Assembly: GCF_000719265.1 (NCBI RefSeq)
Contig: NZ_JOFL01000005.1
Location: forward strand, 1 to 64,000
Direction of reading: 5' to 3'
Length of the DNA: 64,000 bases
DNA from: Streptomyces roseoverticillatus
GTDB lineage: Bacteria; Actinomycetota; Actinomycetes; Streptomycetales; Streptomycetaceae
Made by a program: the position numbers and the translations under genes. A model generated the notes under the pieces. That model ran no database searches and was not told where the DNA came from. It was given only the letters and a program-made list of their open reading frames with translations. Position 1 is the stretch's first letter. Each line of letters begins with the position of its first letter. This document shows positions 1 through 10,784 of this stretch, in pieces.

Positions 1-216
1 TCCGCGGCTTTCGACCCCGACAAGCTCAACGTGGCCATCAACGGCGTCTGGGTCTGCCGCAACGGCTCCGTCGGCGACGACCGCGACCTCGTCGACATGC
101 GCTACCGGGAGGTCCGTATCACCGCCGACCTCGCCGAGGGCTCCGAGACCGCCGTCATCTGGGCCAACGACCTCACCGCCGACTACGTCCACGAGAACAG
201 CGCGTACTCCTCATGA
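1..216 (+). CDS. argJ: ArgJ C-terminal fragment, ornithine acetyltransferase (partial)
   Basis: The reading frame is open from base 1 and encodes the last 71 residues of a bifunctional glutamate N-acetyltransferase/ornithine acetyltransferase, which recycles the acetyl group in arginine synthesis. The tail contains [20 protein letters not shown] and the near-terminal [16 protein letters not shown], typical of the ArgJ C-terminus. Most of the gene (about 380-400 codons in the family) lies before the window. Its TGA overlaps the ATG of argB as ATGA, so the two are translationally coupled. Only the 3' end is visible, so nothing can be said about its promoter or the autocatalytic cleavage site. 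Confidence 0.9.
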   Translation, partial: SAAFDPDKLNVAINGVWVCRNGSVGDDRDLVDMRYREVRITADLAEGSETAVIWANDLTADYVHENSAYSS

Positions 217-1178
217 CGACCACAGACAGCACGGACACCCCCGACACCGCGGGCACGACCCGCAAGCACACCGCCCTCCCTAAGGCGCGCATCCTCATCG
301 AGGCGCTGCCCTGGCTGACGCGGCACCACGGCAAGACCGTCGTCATCAAGTTCGGCGGCAACGCCATGGTCGACGACGAGCTCAAGGCCGCCTTCGCCCA
401 GGACGTCGTCTTCCTCCACCACGCCGGGCTGCGCCCCGTGGTCGTGCACGGCGGCGGCCCGCAGATCAGCGCCCAGCTCGACCGGATGGGCCTCACTTCG
501 GAGTTCAAGGCCGGCCTGCGCGTCACCACGCCCGAGGCCATGGACGTCGTCCGCATGGTCCTCGCCGGGCAGGTGCAGCGCGAACTCGTCGGGCTGCTCA
601 ACGAGCACGGCCCGCTCGCCGTCGGGCTGACGGGCGAGGACGCCCACACCATGACCGCCACCAAGCACTACGCCGAGATAGGCGGCGAGCGCGTCGACAT
701 CGGCCGCGTCGGCGAGATCACCGCCATCGACACCGGCGCCGTCCAGGCCCTGCTCGACGACGGGCGCATCCCCGTCATCTCCTCCGTCGCCCGCAGCGCC
801 GACGACGCCGACGCCCACGGGGTCTTCAACGTCAACGCCGACACCGCGGCCGCCGCGCTTGCCGCGGCCCTCGGCGCCGAGACGCTCATGGTCCTCACCG
901 ACGTCGAGGGCCTCTACGAGGACTGGCCGCACAGCGACGAGGTCATCAGCCGGCTCACGGCGAGCGAACTGGAGGCGCTGCTCCCGGACCTGGCGAGCGG
1001 CATGGTCCCCAAGATGCAGGGCTGCCTGCACGCCGTGCGCAACGGCGTCACCACGGCCCGCGTGATAGACGGCCGGGTCCAGCACTCGATCCTGCTGGAG
1101 ATCTTCACGGACGAGGGGATCGGCACGATGGTCGTGCCCGACCCTGCGGCGACCGACCAGAAGGGACTGCAGCCGTGA
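213..1178 (+). CDS. argB: Acetylglutamate kinase
   Basis: This 321-residue protein phosphorylates N-acetylglutamate, the second step of the acetylated arginine pathway in the cytoplasm. It has the amino-acid-kinase fold signatures [10 protein letters not shown] near residue 45, [11 protein letters not shown] near residue 80 and [13 protein letters not shown] near residue 208. Residues 1-25 form a Thr/Asp-rich extension before the conserved ALPWL segment, so it is slightly longer than the usual 290-310 residues. The gene overlaps argJ (ATGA) and argD (GTGA) by four bases each, consistent with one operon argC-J-B-D-R. Confidence 0.95.
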   Translation: MTTTDSTDTPDTAGTTRKHTALPKARILIEALPWLTRHHGKTVVIKFGGNAMVDDELKAAFAQDVVFLHHAGLRPVVVHGGGPQISAQLDRMGLTSEFKAGLRVTTPEAMDVVRMVLAGQVQRELVGLLNEHGPLAVGLTGEDAHTMTATKHYAEIGGERVDIGRVGEITAIDTGAVQALLDDGRIPVISSVARSADDADAHGVFNVNADTAAAALAAALGAETLMVLTDVEGLYEDWPHSDEVISRLTASELEALLPDLASGMVPKMQGCLHAVRNGVTTARVIDGRVQHSILLEIFTDEGIGTMVVPDPAATDQKGLQP

Positions 1179-2371
1179 GCAACGCGGAACTCACCGGGCG
1201 CTGGCAGGGCGCCCTGATGGACAACTACGGGACCCCGCGCGTCCCCCTGCTCCGCGGCGAGGGCAGCACGGTCTGGGACGCCGACGGCAAGCCGTACCTC
1301 GACCTCGTCGGCGGCATCGCCGTCAACGCCCTCGGCCACGCCCACCCGGCGGTCGTCCGGGCCGTGTCGGACCAGATCGCCACCCTCGGCCACGTCTCCA
1401 ACCTCTTCACCGCCGAGCCGACGGTCGCCCTCGCCGAGCGGCTGCTCGGCCTCGCCGGCCGGCCGGGGCGCGTGTACTTCGCCAACTCGGGCGCGGAGGC
1501 AGTCGAAGCGGCCTTCAAGATCGGACGGCGGACGGGGCGGCCCCACATGGTCGCCGCCATCGGCGGCTTCCACGGCCGCACGATGGGCGCGCTGGCCCTC
1601 ACCGGCCAGCCCGCCAAGCAGGACCCCTTCCTGCCGCTCCCCGCCGGCGTCACCCACGTCCCCTACGGGGACGAGGACGCGCTCCGGGCGGCCGTCACCA
1701 CCGACACCGCGCTCGTCGTGCTGGAGCCCGTCCAGGGCGAGGGCGGCGTCATCGTCCCGCCCCCCGGCTACCTGGCCGCCGCCCGCGAGATCACCCGCGC
1801 CACCGGCACCCTCCTCGTCCTGGACGAGATCCAGACAGGTATCGGCCGCACGGGCCACTGGTTCGAGCATCAAGCACAGGGCGTCGAGCCCGACGTCGTC
1901 ACCCTCGCCAAGGGCCTCGGCGGCGGCCTGCCCATCGGCGCGACCCTCGCCTTCGGCGCGGCGGCCGACCTGCTGACACCCGGTCAGCACGGCTCCACCT
2001 TCGGCGGGAACCCCGTCGCGTGCGCCGCCGCCCTGGCCGTCATCGACACCCTGGAGACCGACGGGATCCTCGCCCGCGTGACGGCGGCGGGGGAGCGGCT
2101 GCGTGACGGGATCGCTGCGCTCGGCCACCCCCTGGTCGACCGTGTCCGTGGCGCGGGCCTGCTGCTGGGTATTGTCCTTTCCGAGCCCCTTGCACCGAAG
2201 GTGCAGCAGGCAGCACAGGACGCCGGCCTTCTGGTGAACGCGGTCGCACCCGACGTGGTGCGTTTGGCCCCGCCGCTGGTCATCACCGAAGATGAGGTGG
2301 AAACGTTCCTCCGGGCACTGCCGGGTGTCCTGGACGCCGCTGCTCCCGGGGAACGACGAAGCGGAGACTGA
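1175..2371 (+). CDS. argD: Acetylornithine aminotransferase
   Basis: This 398-residue class-III PLP-dependent transaminase interconverts N-acetylglutamate semialdehyde and N-acetylornithine. Visible motifs include [14 protein letters not shown] (phosphate and cofactor contact), [24 protein letters not shown] and the cofactor lysine in [15 protein letters not shown] near residue 250. The length is normal for the family. Its GTG start overlaps the argB stop, and the argR start lies seven bases after its stop. In many bacteria this enzyme also serves as succinyldiaminopimelate aminotransferase; the sequence alone does not settle that. Confidence 0.95.
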   Translation: MSNAELTGRWQGALMDNYGTPRVPLLRGEGSTVWDADGKPYLDLVGGIAVNALGHAHPAVVRAVSDQIATLGHVSNLFTAEPTVALAERLLGLAGRPGRVYFANSGAEAVEAAFKIGRRTGRPHMVAAIGGFHGRTMGALALTGQPAKQDPFLPLPAGVTHVPYGDEDALRAAVTTDTALVVLEPVQGEGGVIVPPPGYLAAAREITRATGTLLVLDEIQTGIGRTGHWFEHQAQGVEPDVVTLAKGLGGGLPIGATLAFGAAADLLTPGQHGSTFGGNPVACAAALAVIDTLETDGILARVTAAGERLRDGIAALGHPLVDRVRGAGLLLGIVLSEPLAPKVQQAAQDAGLLVNAVAPDVVRLAPPLVITEDEVETFLRALPGVLDAAAPGERRSGD

Positions 2372-2378
2372 CGAGACG

Positions 2379-2921
2379 ATGACCCAGGCGCAGGAGCCGG
2401 AGCCGTTCCACGGCGGACAGGCCGTACCGCAGACCCGTACTGCCCGTCACCGCCGGATCGTGGACATCCTCGGCCGGCAGGCGGTCCGGTCGCAGAGCCA
2501 GCTCGCCAAGCTGCTCGCCGACGACGGCCTGTCCGTCACCCAGGCGACGCTCTCCCGCGACCTGGACGAACTGGGCGCGGTCAAGATCCGCAACACCGGG
2601 GGCGAGCTGATCTACGCCGTCCCCTCCGAGGGCGGCGACCGCACCCCCCGGGCCCCGCTCGGCGAGTCCGCGACCGAGGCGCGCATGGCCCGCCTCGCGG
2701 GCGAGCTGCTGATCTCGGCGGAGGCGTCCGCCAACCTCGTCGTCCTGCGCACCCCGCCGGGCGCCGCCCAGTTCTTCGCCTCGGCGATCGACCAGGCGGG
2801 TGTCCACGAGATCATCGGCACCATCGCGGGCGACGACACGGTGATGCTCATCAGCCGCGACCCCAAGGGCGGCCAGGCCCTCGCGGACCACCTCCTGAGG
2901 CTGGCTCAGAAGGAGCGCTGA
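2379..2921 (+). CDS. argR: Arginine repressor
   Basis: This 180-residue protein is the arginine-responsive repressor. The N-terminal winged helix-turn-helix carries [14 protein letters not shown] and [19 protein letters not shown]. The C-terminal oligomerisation and arginine-binding domain carries [15 protein letters not shown], the conserved Asp pair that contacts arginine. I start it at ATG 2379 rather than at an in-frame upstream codon at 2292 inside argD, because the shorter protein matches the family. Its likely targets are the arg genes here; a candidate site lies before argG at about 4607-4635. Confidence 0.95.
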   Translation: MTQAQEPEPFHGGQAVPQTRTARHRRIVDILGRQAVRSQSQLAKLLADDGLSVTQATLSRDLDELGAVKIRNTGGELIYAVPSEGGDRTPRAPLGESATEARMARLAGELLISAEASANLVVLRTPPGAAQFFASAIDQAGVHEIIGTIAGDDTVMLISRDPKGGQALADHLLRLAQKER

Positions 2922-3054
2922 CGAGCCGTCCGGACGCGTCCGCGGGCCGCCGCGGGCGTGAACTCGCCACCGGCGTGGGCAGGATGACGAGGGGCGCGGG
3001 GCGTCGGCCTCATGAAATCCGGCCCAACAGCAGGCATGGGGCGAGGGAGGACAC

Positions 3055-4257
3055 ATGCTGGCGATCCGCGCGGCGAAGCTCTTCGACGGGATAGGCCCGG
3101 GGACCGTCGAACGGCCCACGGTGCTGGTGGAGGGCGGGCGGATCACCGGCGTGGTGCCCGGCGGGAGCGTGCCCGCGGAGGCCGGGCTCGTGGACCTGGG
3201 GGAGGCGACGCTGCTGCCCGGGTTCGTGGACACCCACGTGCACCTCGCCTTCGACGCGAGCCAGGACGCCGTCGGCCGGCTGCGGCGCGCCGGTGACGAG
3301 GAACTGCTCGACCGCATGCGGGCCGCGGCCCGCGCGACCCTCGCCGCGGGCGTGACGACCGTGCGCGACCTGGGGGACCGGGGATATCTGGCGCTGCGGA
3401 TCCGGGAGGAGACCGCCAAGGACCCCGCGGCCGGGCCCACCGTGCTCGCCTCCGGCCCGCCCCTGACGACCGCCCGCGGCCACTGCTGGTTCCTCGGCGG
3501 GCGGGCCGAGGGCGTCGACGGGATCCGGGCGGCCGTCCGCGAACGGGCCGGGCGCGGTGTGGACGTCGTGAAGGTGATGGTGACCGGCGGCGACCTCACC
3601 CCCGGCTCCGACCCCTGCCACGTGCAGTACGGGCACGCCGAGCTGCTCGCCGCCGTGCGCGAGGCGCACCGGCACGGCCTTCCGATCACGGCCCACGCGC
3701 ACTCCGCCGCCGGCATCGCCGACGCCGTGGCCGCCGGGTTCGACATGGTCGAGCACTGCTTCTTCGTCACCGAGATCACCGACGAGAGCGACGAGACCGA
3801 CCCCGGCGTGAACTACGACCGGCGGGTGCTCGACGACATGGTCCGCCTCGGCGTGGTCGCTTCCCTCACCCTCGGATCCCTGCCCGGCGGCCCGCCGCCC
3901 CCGCCGCGGATCGCCCGCCGCATCCCCGGCCTGGTCGCCGGGCTGGCCGCGATGCGCGAGGCGGGGGTGGGGGTGGTGTGCGGCAGCGACTCGGGGATCT
4001 TCCCGGTCAAGGCCCATGGCAGCCATCCGTACAGCGTCGCCGCCATGGTGGAGACGGGATTCACCCCGCTGGAGGCGCTCCGCGCGGCCACCTCGGCCGC
4101 GGCCCGCGCCTGCGGCGTCGCCTGCCGCAAGGGCTGCATCGCCCCCGGCTTCGACGCGGACCTCGTGGCCGTGGCCGGTGACCCGCTCGCCGACATCACG
4201 GCCGTCCACGCGGTGACCGCGGTCTTCCGCGAGGGGACGCGGATCCCCCTGGCGTAG
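3055..4257 (+). CDS. Metal-dependent amidohydrolase, substrate unknown
   Basis: This 400-residue protein belongs to the amidohydrolase superfamily (imidazolonepropionase and Xaa-Pro dipeptidase-like group). The HxH metal motif appears as GFVDTHVHLAF near residue 62. A candidate carboxylated lysine is in VVKVMVTGG near residue 177, later histidines are in ITAHAHSAAG and DMVEHCFF, and the final Asp is in VVCGSDSGIFP near residue 310. It has no signal peptide. It sits alone on the + strand between argR and the oppositely oriented tRNA-Pro gene, preceded by a GGAGG-type ribosome site. No link to arginine metabolism can be shown, and the substrate is not identifiable from sequence. Confidence 0.75.
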   Translation: MLAIRAAKLFDGIGPGTVERPTVLVEGGRITGVVPGGSVPAEAGLVDLGEATLLPGFVDTHVHLAFDASQDAVGRLRRAGDEELLDRMRAAARATLAAGVTTVRDLGDRGYLALRIREETAKDPAAGPTVLASGPPLTTARGHCWFLGGRAEGVDGIRAAVRERAGRGVDVVKVMVTGGDLTPGSDPCHVQYGHAELLAAVREAHRHGLPITAHAHSAAGIADAVAAGFDMVEHCFFVTEITDESDETDPGVNYDRRVLDDMVRLGVVASLTLGSLPGGPPPPPRIARRIPGLVAGLAAMREAGVGVVCGSDSGIFPVKAHGSHPYSVAAMVETGFTPLEALRAATSAAARACGVACRKGCIAPGFDADLVAVAGDPLADITAVHAVTAVFREGTRIPLA

Positions 4258-4317
4258 CCGGCCGGCCGCGCGTGTTCCCCGGAAGGGCCCGGAAACGACG
4301 GAAGGGACCGGAAACGA

Positions 4318-4356
4318 CGGAAGCCGCTCCCTCGCTGTGCGAGGAAACGGCTTCCG
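4318..4356 (-). terminator. Hairpin 3' of tRNA-Pro
   Basis: A 9-bp stem (cggaagccg with cggcttccg) encloses a second 6-bp hairpin (cctcgc/gcgagg). It lies about 20 bases past the tRNA-Pro 3' end in the direction of transcription, and could also stop transcripts from the amidohydrolase gene. Just beyond it is a 19-bp-period direct repeat of the ggaaacgacggaag motif at 4290 and 4309. Confidence 0.6.
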
Positions 4357-4374
4357 ACCTGCGATGTTCGCTGG

Positions 4375-4448
<74 letters not shown>

Positions 4449-4585
4449 GTGCTCGTCCCTCCCGGGTTTCTTCCCGGTGGGGCGTGCAGAAAGAAAATAT
4501 CCTGTTTGGCGGCGTGATCCAAATTCGGGGTCCGCGGTCCCGTCCGCGTGACGAGGCCGTCACGCAAAGCAAACCACGAAGAGCA

Positions 4586-4635
4586 TTGACGAACCATACG
4601 GTCGAGTGCATAGTTATACCCATCAGCGAATGCAT
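4586..4635 (+). promoter_or_regulatory. argG promoter with ARG-box-like operator
   Basis: TTGACG at 4586-4591 and CATAGT at 4609-4614 are separated by 17 bases, a good HrdB-type promoter. The stretch around and after the -10 (4607-4635) contains TGCATAGTTATA and, further on, GAATGCAT, resembling AT-rich ARG boxes bound by ArgR. An operator over the -10 region would let arginine-loaded ArgR block argG. The promoter is read directly; the ArgR role is inferred from family knowledge. Confidence 0.65.
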
Positions 4636-4650
4636 CGTAAGGAGAAACCC

Positions 4651-5847
4651 GTGACCGAGCGCGTCGTACTCGCCTACTCCGGCGGCCTGGACACCTCCGT
4701 CGCCATCGGCTGGATCGCCGAGGAGACGGGCGCCGAGGTCATCGCCGTTGCCGTGGACGTCGGCCAGGGCGGCGAGGACCTGGACGTCATCCGCAAGCGC
4801 GCGCTCGCCTGCGGTGCGGTGGAGGCGGAGGTCGCCGACGCCAAGGACGAGTTCGCCGAGGAGTACTGCCTCCCGGCGATCAAGGCCAACGCCCTCTACA
4901 TGGACCGATACCCGCTGGTCTCCGCCCTCTCCCGGCCCACGATCGTCAAGCACCTCGTGGCCGCCGCGAAGAAGCACGGCGCGACCACCGTCGCCCACGG
5001 CTGCACCGGCAAGGGCAACGACCAGGTGCGGTTCGAGGCCGGCATCTCCTCCCTCGCGCCCGAGCTCAAGTGCATCGCCCCCGTCCGGGACTACGCGATG
5101 ACGCGGGACAAGGCCATCGCTTTCTGCGAGGCCAAGGGCCTGCCGATCGCCACCACCAAGAAGTCGCCGTACTCCATCGACCAGAACGTCTTCGGCCGGG
5201 CCGTCGAGACCGGCTTCCTGGAGGACATCTGGAACGCCCCGATCGAGGACGTCTACGACTACACGGCGAACCCGGCCACCCCCCGGGAGGCCGACGAGGT
5301 GATCATCACCTTCGAGCAGGGCGTCCCGGTCGCGATCGACGGCAAGCCCGTCTCCGTGCTGCAGGCCATCCAGCAGCTCAACGAGCGGGCCGGCGCGCAG
5401 GGCATCGGCCGGCTCGACATGGTCGAGGACCGGCTCGTGGGCATCAAGTCCCGGGAGATCTACGAGGCGCCCGGCGCGATCGCGCTGATCACCGCCCACC
5501 AGGAGCTGGAGGCCGTCACGGTCGAGCGCGAGCTCGCCCGCTACAAGCGGCAGGTCGAGCAGCGGTGGACCGAGCTCGTCTACGACGGCCTGTGGTTCTC
5601 CCCGCTCAAGCGGGCCCTGGACGGCTTCATCGCCGAGGCCAACGAGCACGTCTCCGGCGACATCCGGATGACGCTGCACGGCGGCCGGGCCGTCGTCACG
5701 GGCCGGAAGTCCGAGAAGTCGCTCTACGACTTCAACCTCGCCACGTACGACACGGGCGACACGTTCGACCAGTCGATGTCGAAGGGCTTCATCGAGATCT
5801 TCGGCCTGTCCTCGAAGATCGCCGCGAAGCGGGACCTGGCCTTCTAA
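4651..5847 (+). CDS. argG: Argininosuccinate synthase
   Basis: This 398-residue enzyme condenses citrulline and aspartate with ATP. The N-terminal ATP-binding signature [15 protein letters not shown] is at residues 5-19, followed by [14 protein letters not shown] near residue 118. I chose GTG 4651 because AAGGAG lies seven bases upstream and the protein then begins directly at the conserved core; an in-frame ATG at 4606 lies inside the promoter/operator region. The gene is followed by a hairpin at 5883-5910 and then argH. In S. coelicolor argG is, as I recall, located elsewhere; in S. clavuligerus argG and argH are adjacent as here. Confidence 0.96.
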   Translation: MTERVVLAYSGGLDTSVAIGWIAEETGAEVIAVAVDVGQGGEDLDVIRKRALACGAVEAEVADAKDEFAEEYCLPAIKANALYMDRYPLVSALSRPTIVKHLVAAAKKHGATTVAHGCTGKGNDQVRFEAGISSLAPELKCIAPVRDYAMTRDKAIAFCEAKGLPIATTKKSPYSIDQNVFGRAVETGFLEDIWNAPIEDVYDYTANPATPREADEVIITFEQGVPVAIDGKPVSVLQAIQQLNERAGAQGIGRLDMVEDRLVGIKSREIYEAPGAIALITAHQELEAVTVERELARYKRQVEQRWTELVYDGLWFSPLKRALDGFIAEANEHVSGDIRMTLHGGRAVVTGRKSEKSLYDFNLATYDTGDTFDQSMSKGFIEIFGLSSKIAAKRDLAF

Positions 5848-7392
<1,545 letters not shown>

Positions 7393-7432
7393 GGCCCCTG
7401 ACGCCCGGCTCGATCGACGCCCGGGCTCGGGC

Positions 7433-7490
7433 TGAGACGTCGGCAACCCGAATGAGACATCCACGTCTCATTCGGGTTATCGTCGTCTCA
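7433..7490 (+). promoter_or_regulatory. Nested TetR operator and leaderless promoter
   Basis: A perfect 14-bp inverted repeat (7445-7458 and 7465-7478) with a 6-base spacer has TGAGAC/GTCTCA at its centre. A second pair of TGAGACG/CGTCTCA half-sites lies outside it at 7433-7439 and 7484-7490, the last touching the start codon. TATCGT at 7478-7483 fits a -10 element, with GAGACA (four of six -35 bases) 17 bases upstream. Transcription would then begin at A7490, the first base of the tetR ATG. The operator therefore covers the whole promoter, implying tight autoregulation by the TetR protein. Confidence 0.8.
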
Positions 7491-8056
7491 TGAGTGTTGA
7501 CCGGGACCATGTGCTGAGGGAGGCCGCCGCCCTGCTCACCCGCAAGGCGACCGCCTCCATGGACGAGATCGCCAAGGCCGCGGGGATCGGCCGCGCCACC
7601 CTCCACCGCCACTTCTCCGGGCGCGACGCGCTCGTGCGCGCCTTGGAGGAGCTGGGCATCCAGCAGTTCGAGCAGGCCCTGGACGCGGCCCGGATCGAGG
7701 AGGGCGACGCGGCCGGCGCCGTCCGCCGCCTGATCGACGAGGCCGAGCCCGTCGCCGGCATGCTCGCCTTCCTCTTCACCGAGAACCAGCTCTACGAGAA
7801 CGGCACCAACGAGGGCTGGAACCGGCTCGACACCCGCGTCCAGCAGCTCTTCAGCCGCGGCCAGGAGGACGGCTCCTTCCGGCTCGACCTCACGCCCGCC
7901 TGGCTCACCGAGGCCCTCTACGGCCTGATCGGCACCGGCGCCTGGGCCGTCCAGGACCGGCGCGTGGCCGCCAAGGACATGCCCCGCATGGTCGCCGAAC
8001 TGCTCCTGGGCGGCGCCGAACGAAGGGCCGATACCGAGCGGAGGATAAAACGGTGA
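7490..8056 (+). CDS. TetR/AcrR family repressor
   Basis: This 188-residue regulator has an N-terminal helix-turn-helix at about residues 22-45 (SMDEIAKAAGIGRATLHRHF) followed by FSGRDALVRALEELG, the standard TetR start of helix 4. The C-terminal half is the variable ligand-binding domain. There is no ribosome-binding site before the ATG; the -10 spacing suggests a leaderless transcript. Its stop overlaps the GTG of the efflux gene (GTGA), so repressor and pump are one transcription unit. It probably binds the palindrome immediately upstream and is released by a substrate of the pump; the ligand is unknown. Confidence 0.85.
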   Translation: MSVDRDHVLREAAALLTRKATASMDEIAKAAGIGRATLHRHFSGRDALVRALEELGIQQFEQALDAARIEEGDAAGAVRRLIDEAEPVAGMLAFLFTENQLYENGTNEGWNRLDTRVQQLFSRGQEDGSFRLDLTPAWLTEALYGLIGTGAWAVQDRRVAAKDMPRMVAELLLGGAERRADTERRIKR

Positions 8057-9603
8057 CCGGAACCAACGGCCGCGCGCTGATCGCGGAGGCCCCCGCCGAG
8101 ACGCCCCGTCCCGGACGCTGGCTCGCGCTCGCCGTCCTCGCCCTGGCCGTCCTCCTCGTCGCCGTCGACGCGACCGTCCTCGGTCTCGCGACGCCCTTCC
8201 TCAGCGAGGACCTGCGCCCGTCCGGCACCCAGCTGCTGTGGATCGGCGACGTCTACTCGTTCGTCATCGCCGGACTCCTGGTCTCCATGGGCAGCCTCGG
8301 CGACCGCATCGGCCGCAAGAAGCTCCTGCTGACCGGCGCGGTGGCCTTCGGCGCGGTCTCCGTGCTGAACGCCTACGCCACCAGCCCCGAGATGATGATC
8401 GCGGCCCGGGCCCTGCTGGGCGTCGCGGGCGCGACGCTGATGCCCTCCACGCTCGCCCTGATCCGCAACATCTTCCACGACCCCAAGGAACGCAGCCTGG
8501 CCATCGGCATCTGGGGCGCCATGGCCTCGGCGGGCGCCGCGGTGGGCCCGGTCGTGGGCGGCTTCCTGCTGGGCCACTTCTGGTGGGGCTCGGTCTTCCT
8601 GATCAACCTGCCGGTGATGGCCGTGCTGGTGCTCGTCGGCATCAAGCTGCTGCCCGAGTCCCGCGACCCGTCGCCCGGCCCGTGGGACCTGCTCAGCGTG
8701 GTGCTCTCCATGACCGGCGTCATCGCCGTCGTCTACGCGATCAAGGAGGGGGCGACCCATGGACTGCGCTGGGACGTCGCCGCGGCGGGCGCCGTCGGAG
8801 TCCTCGCGCTGCTGTGGTTCGTCCGCCGGCAGCTCACACTGCCCTCGCCGCTGCTGGACATGCGCCTCTTCCACCACCGGGGCTTCTCCGGCGCGGTGCT
8901 GGCCGACCTGCTGACCGTCCTCGGCCTGTCCGGCATGGTCTTCTTCCTGTCGCAGTTCCTCCAGCTCGTCCAGGGGCGCAGCCCGCTGGAGGCGGGCCTC
9001 GCCGAGCTGCCGGCGGCGGTCGGTGCGGTCACGGCGGGGCTGCTCGCGGGGCGGGCCGCCCGGCGGTTCTCGGTGCGCTCGGTCGTGGCCGGCGGGCTCG
9101 CGGCGATCGGCGTGGCCCTCGCGGTCCTCGTCTGGCTGCAGTCCGACACCGCCTACCCGGTGCTCGGCGCTACCCTGCTGGTCGTGGGGGTCGGCGCGGG
9201 CTTCTCCTTCACCGTCACGGCCGACGTGATCCTCTCCAGCGTGCCCAAGGAACAGGCGGGCGCCGCCTCGGCCGTCTCGGAGACGGCGTACGAGCTCGGT
9301 GCCGCGCTCGGCATCGCACTGCTCGGCTCGATCGTCACCGGCGTCTACCGGGACTTCACCGTCCCCGCGGGCGTGCCCGCGGCGGCCGCCGGCGAGGCAC
9401 GCGAGTCCCTCGGCGGCGCCGTGGAGGCATCCTCCGCACTGCCGGCCGACCAGGCCACGAGCCTGCTCACCTCCGCGCAGGACGCCTTCGTCGACGGGCT
9501 GCAGATCGCCTCCGGCGTCGGCGCGGTGGTGCTGCTGGCGACGGCCGTCGCCGCGTGGTTCCTGCTCCGCGGGCAGAAGCTGGAGGAGGGCTACGGCGGC
9601 TGA
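8053..9603 (+). CDS. MFS drug efflux transporter, 14-TM DHA2 type
   Basis: This 516-residue membrane protein resembles the EmrB/QacA/LfrA group of proton-coupled exporters, with about 14 hydrophobic segments. Motif A appears as GSLGDRIGRKKLLL near residue 78, and the antiporter motif C region as WGAMASAGAAVGPVVGGFLLG near residue 155. It is co-transcribed with the TetR gene through a four-base overlap. Likely substrates are lipophilic cations or antibiotics, but this cannot be read from sequence. The stop codon is followed at once by phased 21-22-bp repeats. Confidence 0.85.
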   Translation: MTGTNGRALIAEAPAETPRPGRWLALAVLALAVLLVAVDATVLGLATPFLSEDLRPSGTQLLWIGDVYSFVIAGLLVSMGSLGDRIGRKKLLLTGAVAFGAVSVLNAYATSPEMMIAARALLGVAGATLMPSTLALIRNIFHDPKERSLAIGIWGAMASAGAAVGPVVGGFLLGHFWWGSVFLINLPVMAVLVLVGIKLLPESRDPSPGPWDLLSVVLSMTGVIAVVYAIKEGATHGLRWDVAAAGAVGVLALLWFVRRQLTLPSPLLDMRLFHHRGFSGAVLADLLTVLGLSGMVFFLSQFLQLVQGRSPLEAGLAELPAAVGAVTAGLLAGRAARRFSVRSVVAGGLAAIGVALAVLVWLQSDTAYPVLGATLLVVGVGAGFSFTVTADVILSSVPKEQAGAASAVSETAYELGAALGIALLGSIVTGVYRDFTVPAGVPAAAAGEARESLGGAVEASSALPADQATSLLTSAQDAFVDGLQIASGVGAVVLLATAVAAWFLLRGQKLEEGYGG

Positions 9604-9607
9604 TCCG

Positions 9608-9693
9608 CCGCGCGGGTGCGGCTAAACCTCCATGTGGGTACGGCGAACCCCCGCGCGGGTACGGCGAATCCGCCGCGCGAGTACGGCAGAACG
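9608..9693 (+). repeat. Four phased 21/22-bp direct repeats
   Basis: Four imperfect copies of a unit like CCGCGCGGGTACGGCGAATCC start at 9608, 9630, 9651 and 9673. The spacings of 22, 21 and 22 bases keep the GGGTACGGC core on the same face of the helix. The array fills the first part of the 313-base gap between the efflux gene and the lipase gene. The rest of the gap holds a terminator hairpin at 9747-9775 and the lipase leader. Function is unknown; regulator binding is one possibility. Confidence 0.75.
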
Positions 9694-9746
9694 GAACCGC
9701 GCTCGCCGGATTGAGCCGGGCACGGCTCACATGAGCAAAGCGCACG

Positions 9747-9775
9747 ACGGGCCGGGGCGGCAAGCCCCGGCCCGT
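9747..9775 (+). terminator. Terminator hairpin after the TetR-MFS unit
   Basis: A perfect 12-bp stem (acgggccggggc / gccccggcccgt) with loop ggcaa ends about 170 bases past the efflux gene and 140 bases before the lipase. It has no U-tract, as is usual in Streptomyces. Confidence 0.75.
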
Positions 9776-9916
9776 GTGACATATGCCGGAAACAATTTCC
9801 CTTGACGAGGTCCTTACGTCCGGGCAACGATCACGACCACTGGTCGACATTGTCGAACGTGGTTCGGTTTACGACAGCGGTTTTCCGCCGTCCCGTTGCC
9901 AAAGGACACCCCCCCC

Positions 9917-10747
9917 ATGCGCCTCCGCAGAACGGTCAGACTCCTGCTCGCCGCCGCGGCCACCGCGGCCCTGGGCCTCACGGGCCTCGCCGCCTCCCCG
10001 GCCTCCGCCTCCGTCCTCGACATCCCGCCGAAGGGCGCCAACGACTGGTCCTGCAAGCCGGATTCGGCCCACCCCGAGCCCGTCGTGCTGGTCAACGGCA
10101 CCTTCAAGCTCATGGCCGAGAACTGGTCCGCGCTCTCCCCGAAGCTGAAGGAGGCGGGCTACTGCGTCTTCGCCTTCAACTACGGCAACATGGAGACCGC
10201 CCCGATCCCGCAAGCGGCCGCGGAGCTGCGCGACTTCGTGGAGGCCGTGCGGGGCGCCACGGGCGCGAAGAAGGTCGACCTCGTCGGTCACAGCCAGGGC
10301 GGCATGATGCCGCGCTACTACGTGAAGTTCCTGGGCGGCGCGGACAAGGTCGACGACCTCGTCGGCATCGTCCCGTCCAATCACGGCACGAAGAACCCGC
10401 TGGCCGTCGCGGCCGGCTGGACGATCTGCCCGTCCTGCGTCGACCAGCAGTGGGGCTCGGACTTCATGAAGAAGCTCAACGAGGGCGAGGAGGCGCCGGC
10501 CGGACCCGACTACACCGTCGTCTCCACGCGCTACGACGAAGTCGTCGTCCCGTACACCAGCGCCCTGCTGAGCGGCCCGGCCGGGCGCGTCACCAACGTC
10601 GTGCTGCAGGACAAGTGCAAGCTCGACCTCTTCATGCACGACCAGGCCACCAAGGACCCGGTCGTCGCCCAGTGGGTTCTCAACGCGCTGGGACGCAAGG
10701 GCCCGGCCGATCCGGCCTTCCAGCCCACCTGCATCAGCCTGGGCTAG
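9917..10747 (+). CDS. Secreted lipase/esterase (alpha/beta hydrolase)
   Basis: This 276-residue protein has a signal peptide (positive MRLRRTVR, a hydrophobic stretch, then a likely cut after SPASAS near residue 33), so it is probably exported by Sec. The mature part resembles class-2 lipases: the nucleophile elbow GHSQGG near residue 123, an Asp in STRYDEVV and a His in FMHDQAT plausibly complete the triad. Six cysteines in the mature part suggest disulfides. I start at ATG 9917, preceded by AAAGGA at 9901-9906, rather than at 9896. It is a single-gene unit. Confidence 0.85.
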   Translation: MRLRRTVRLLLAAAATAALGLTGLAASPASASVLDIPPKGANDWSCKPDSAHPEPVVLVNGTFKLMAENWSALSPKLKEAGYCVFAFNYGNMETAPIPQAAAELRDFVEAVRGATGAKKVDLVGHSQGGMMPRYYVKFLGGADKVDDLVGIVPSNHGTKNPLAVAAGWTICPSCVDQQWGSDFMKKLNEGEEAPAGPDYTVVSTRYDEVVVPYTSALLSGPAGRVTNVVLQDKCKLDLFMHDQATKDPVVAQWVLNALGRKGPADPAFQPTCISLG

Positions 10748-10784
10748 CCGCGCCGCGGCCGGGAGAGGTAGATGTGACGAGGCG

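Noticed and set aside
7393..10747. TetR, MFS pump and lipase as part of an antibiotic cluster
   Set aside because: No biosynthetic enzymes (PKS, NRPS, terpene or RiPP) are present anywhere in the window, and the lipase is separated by a terminator.
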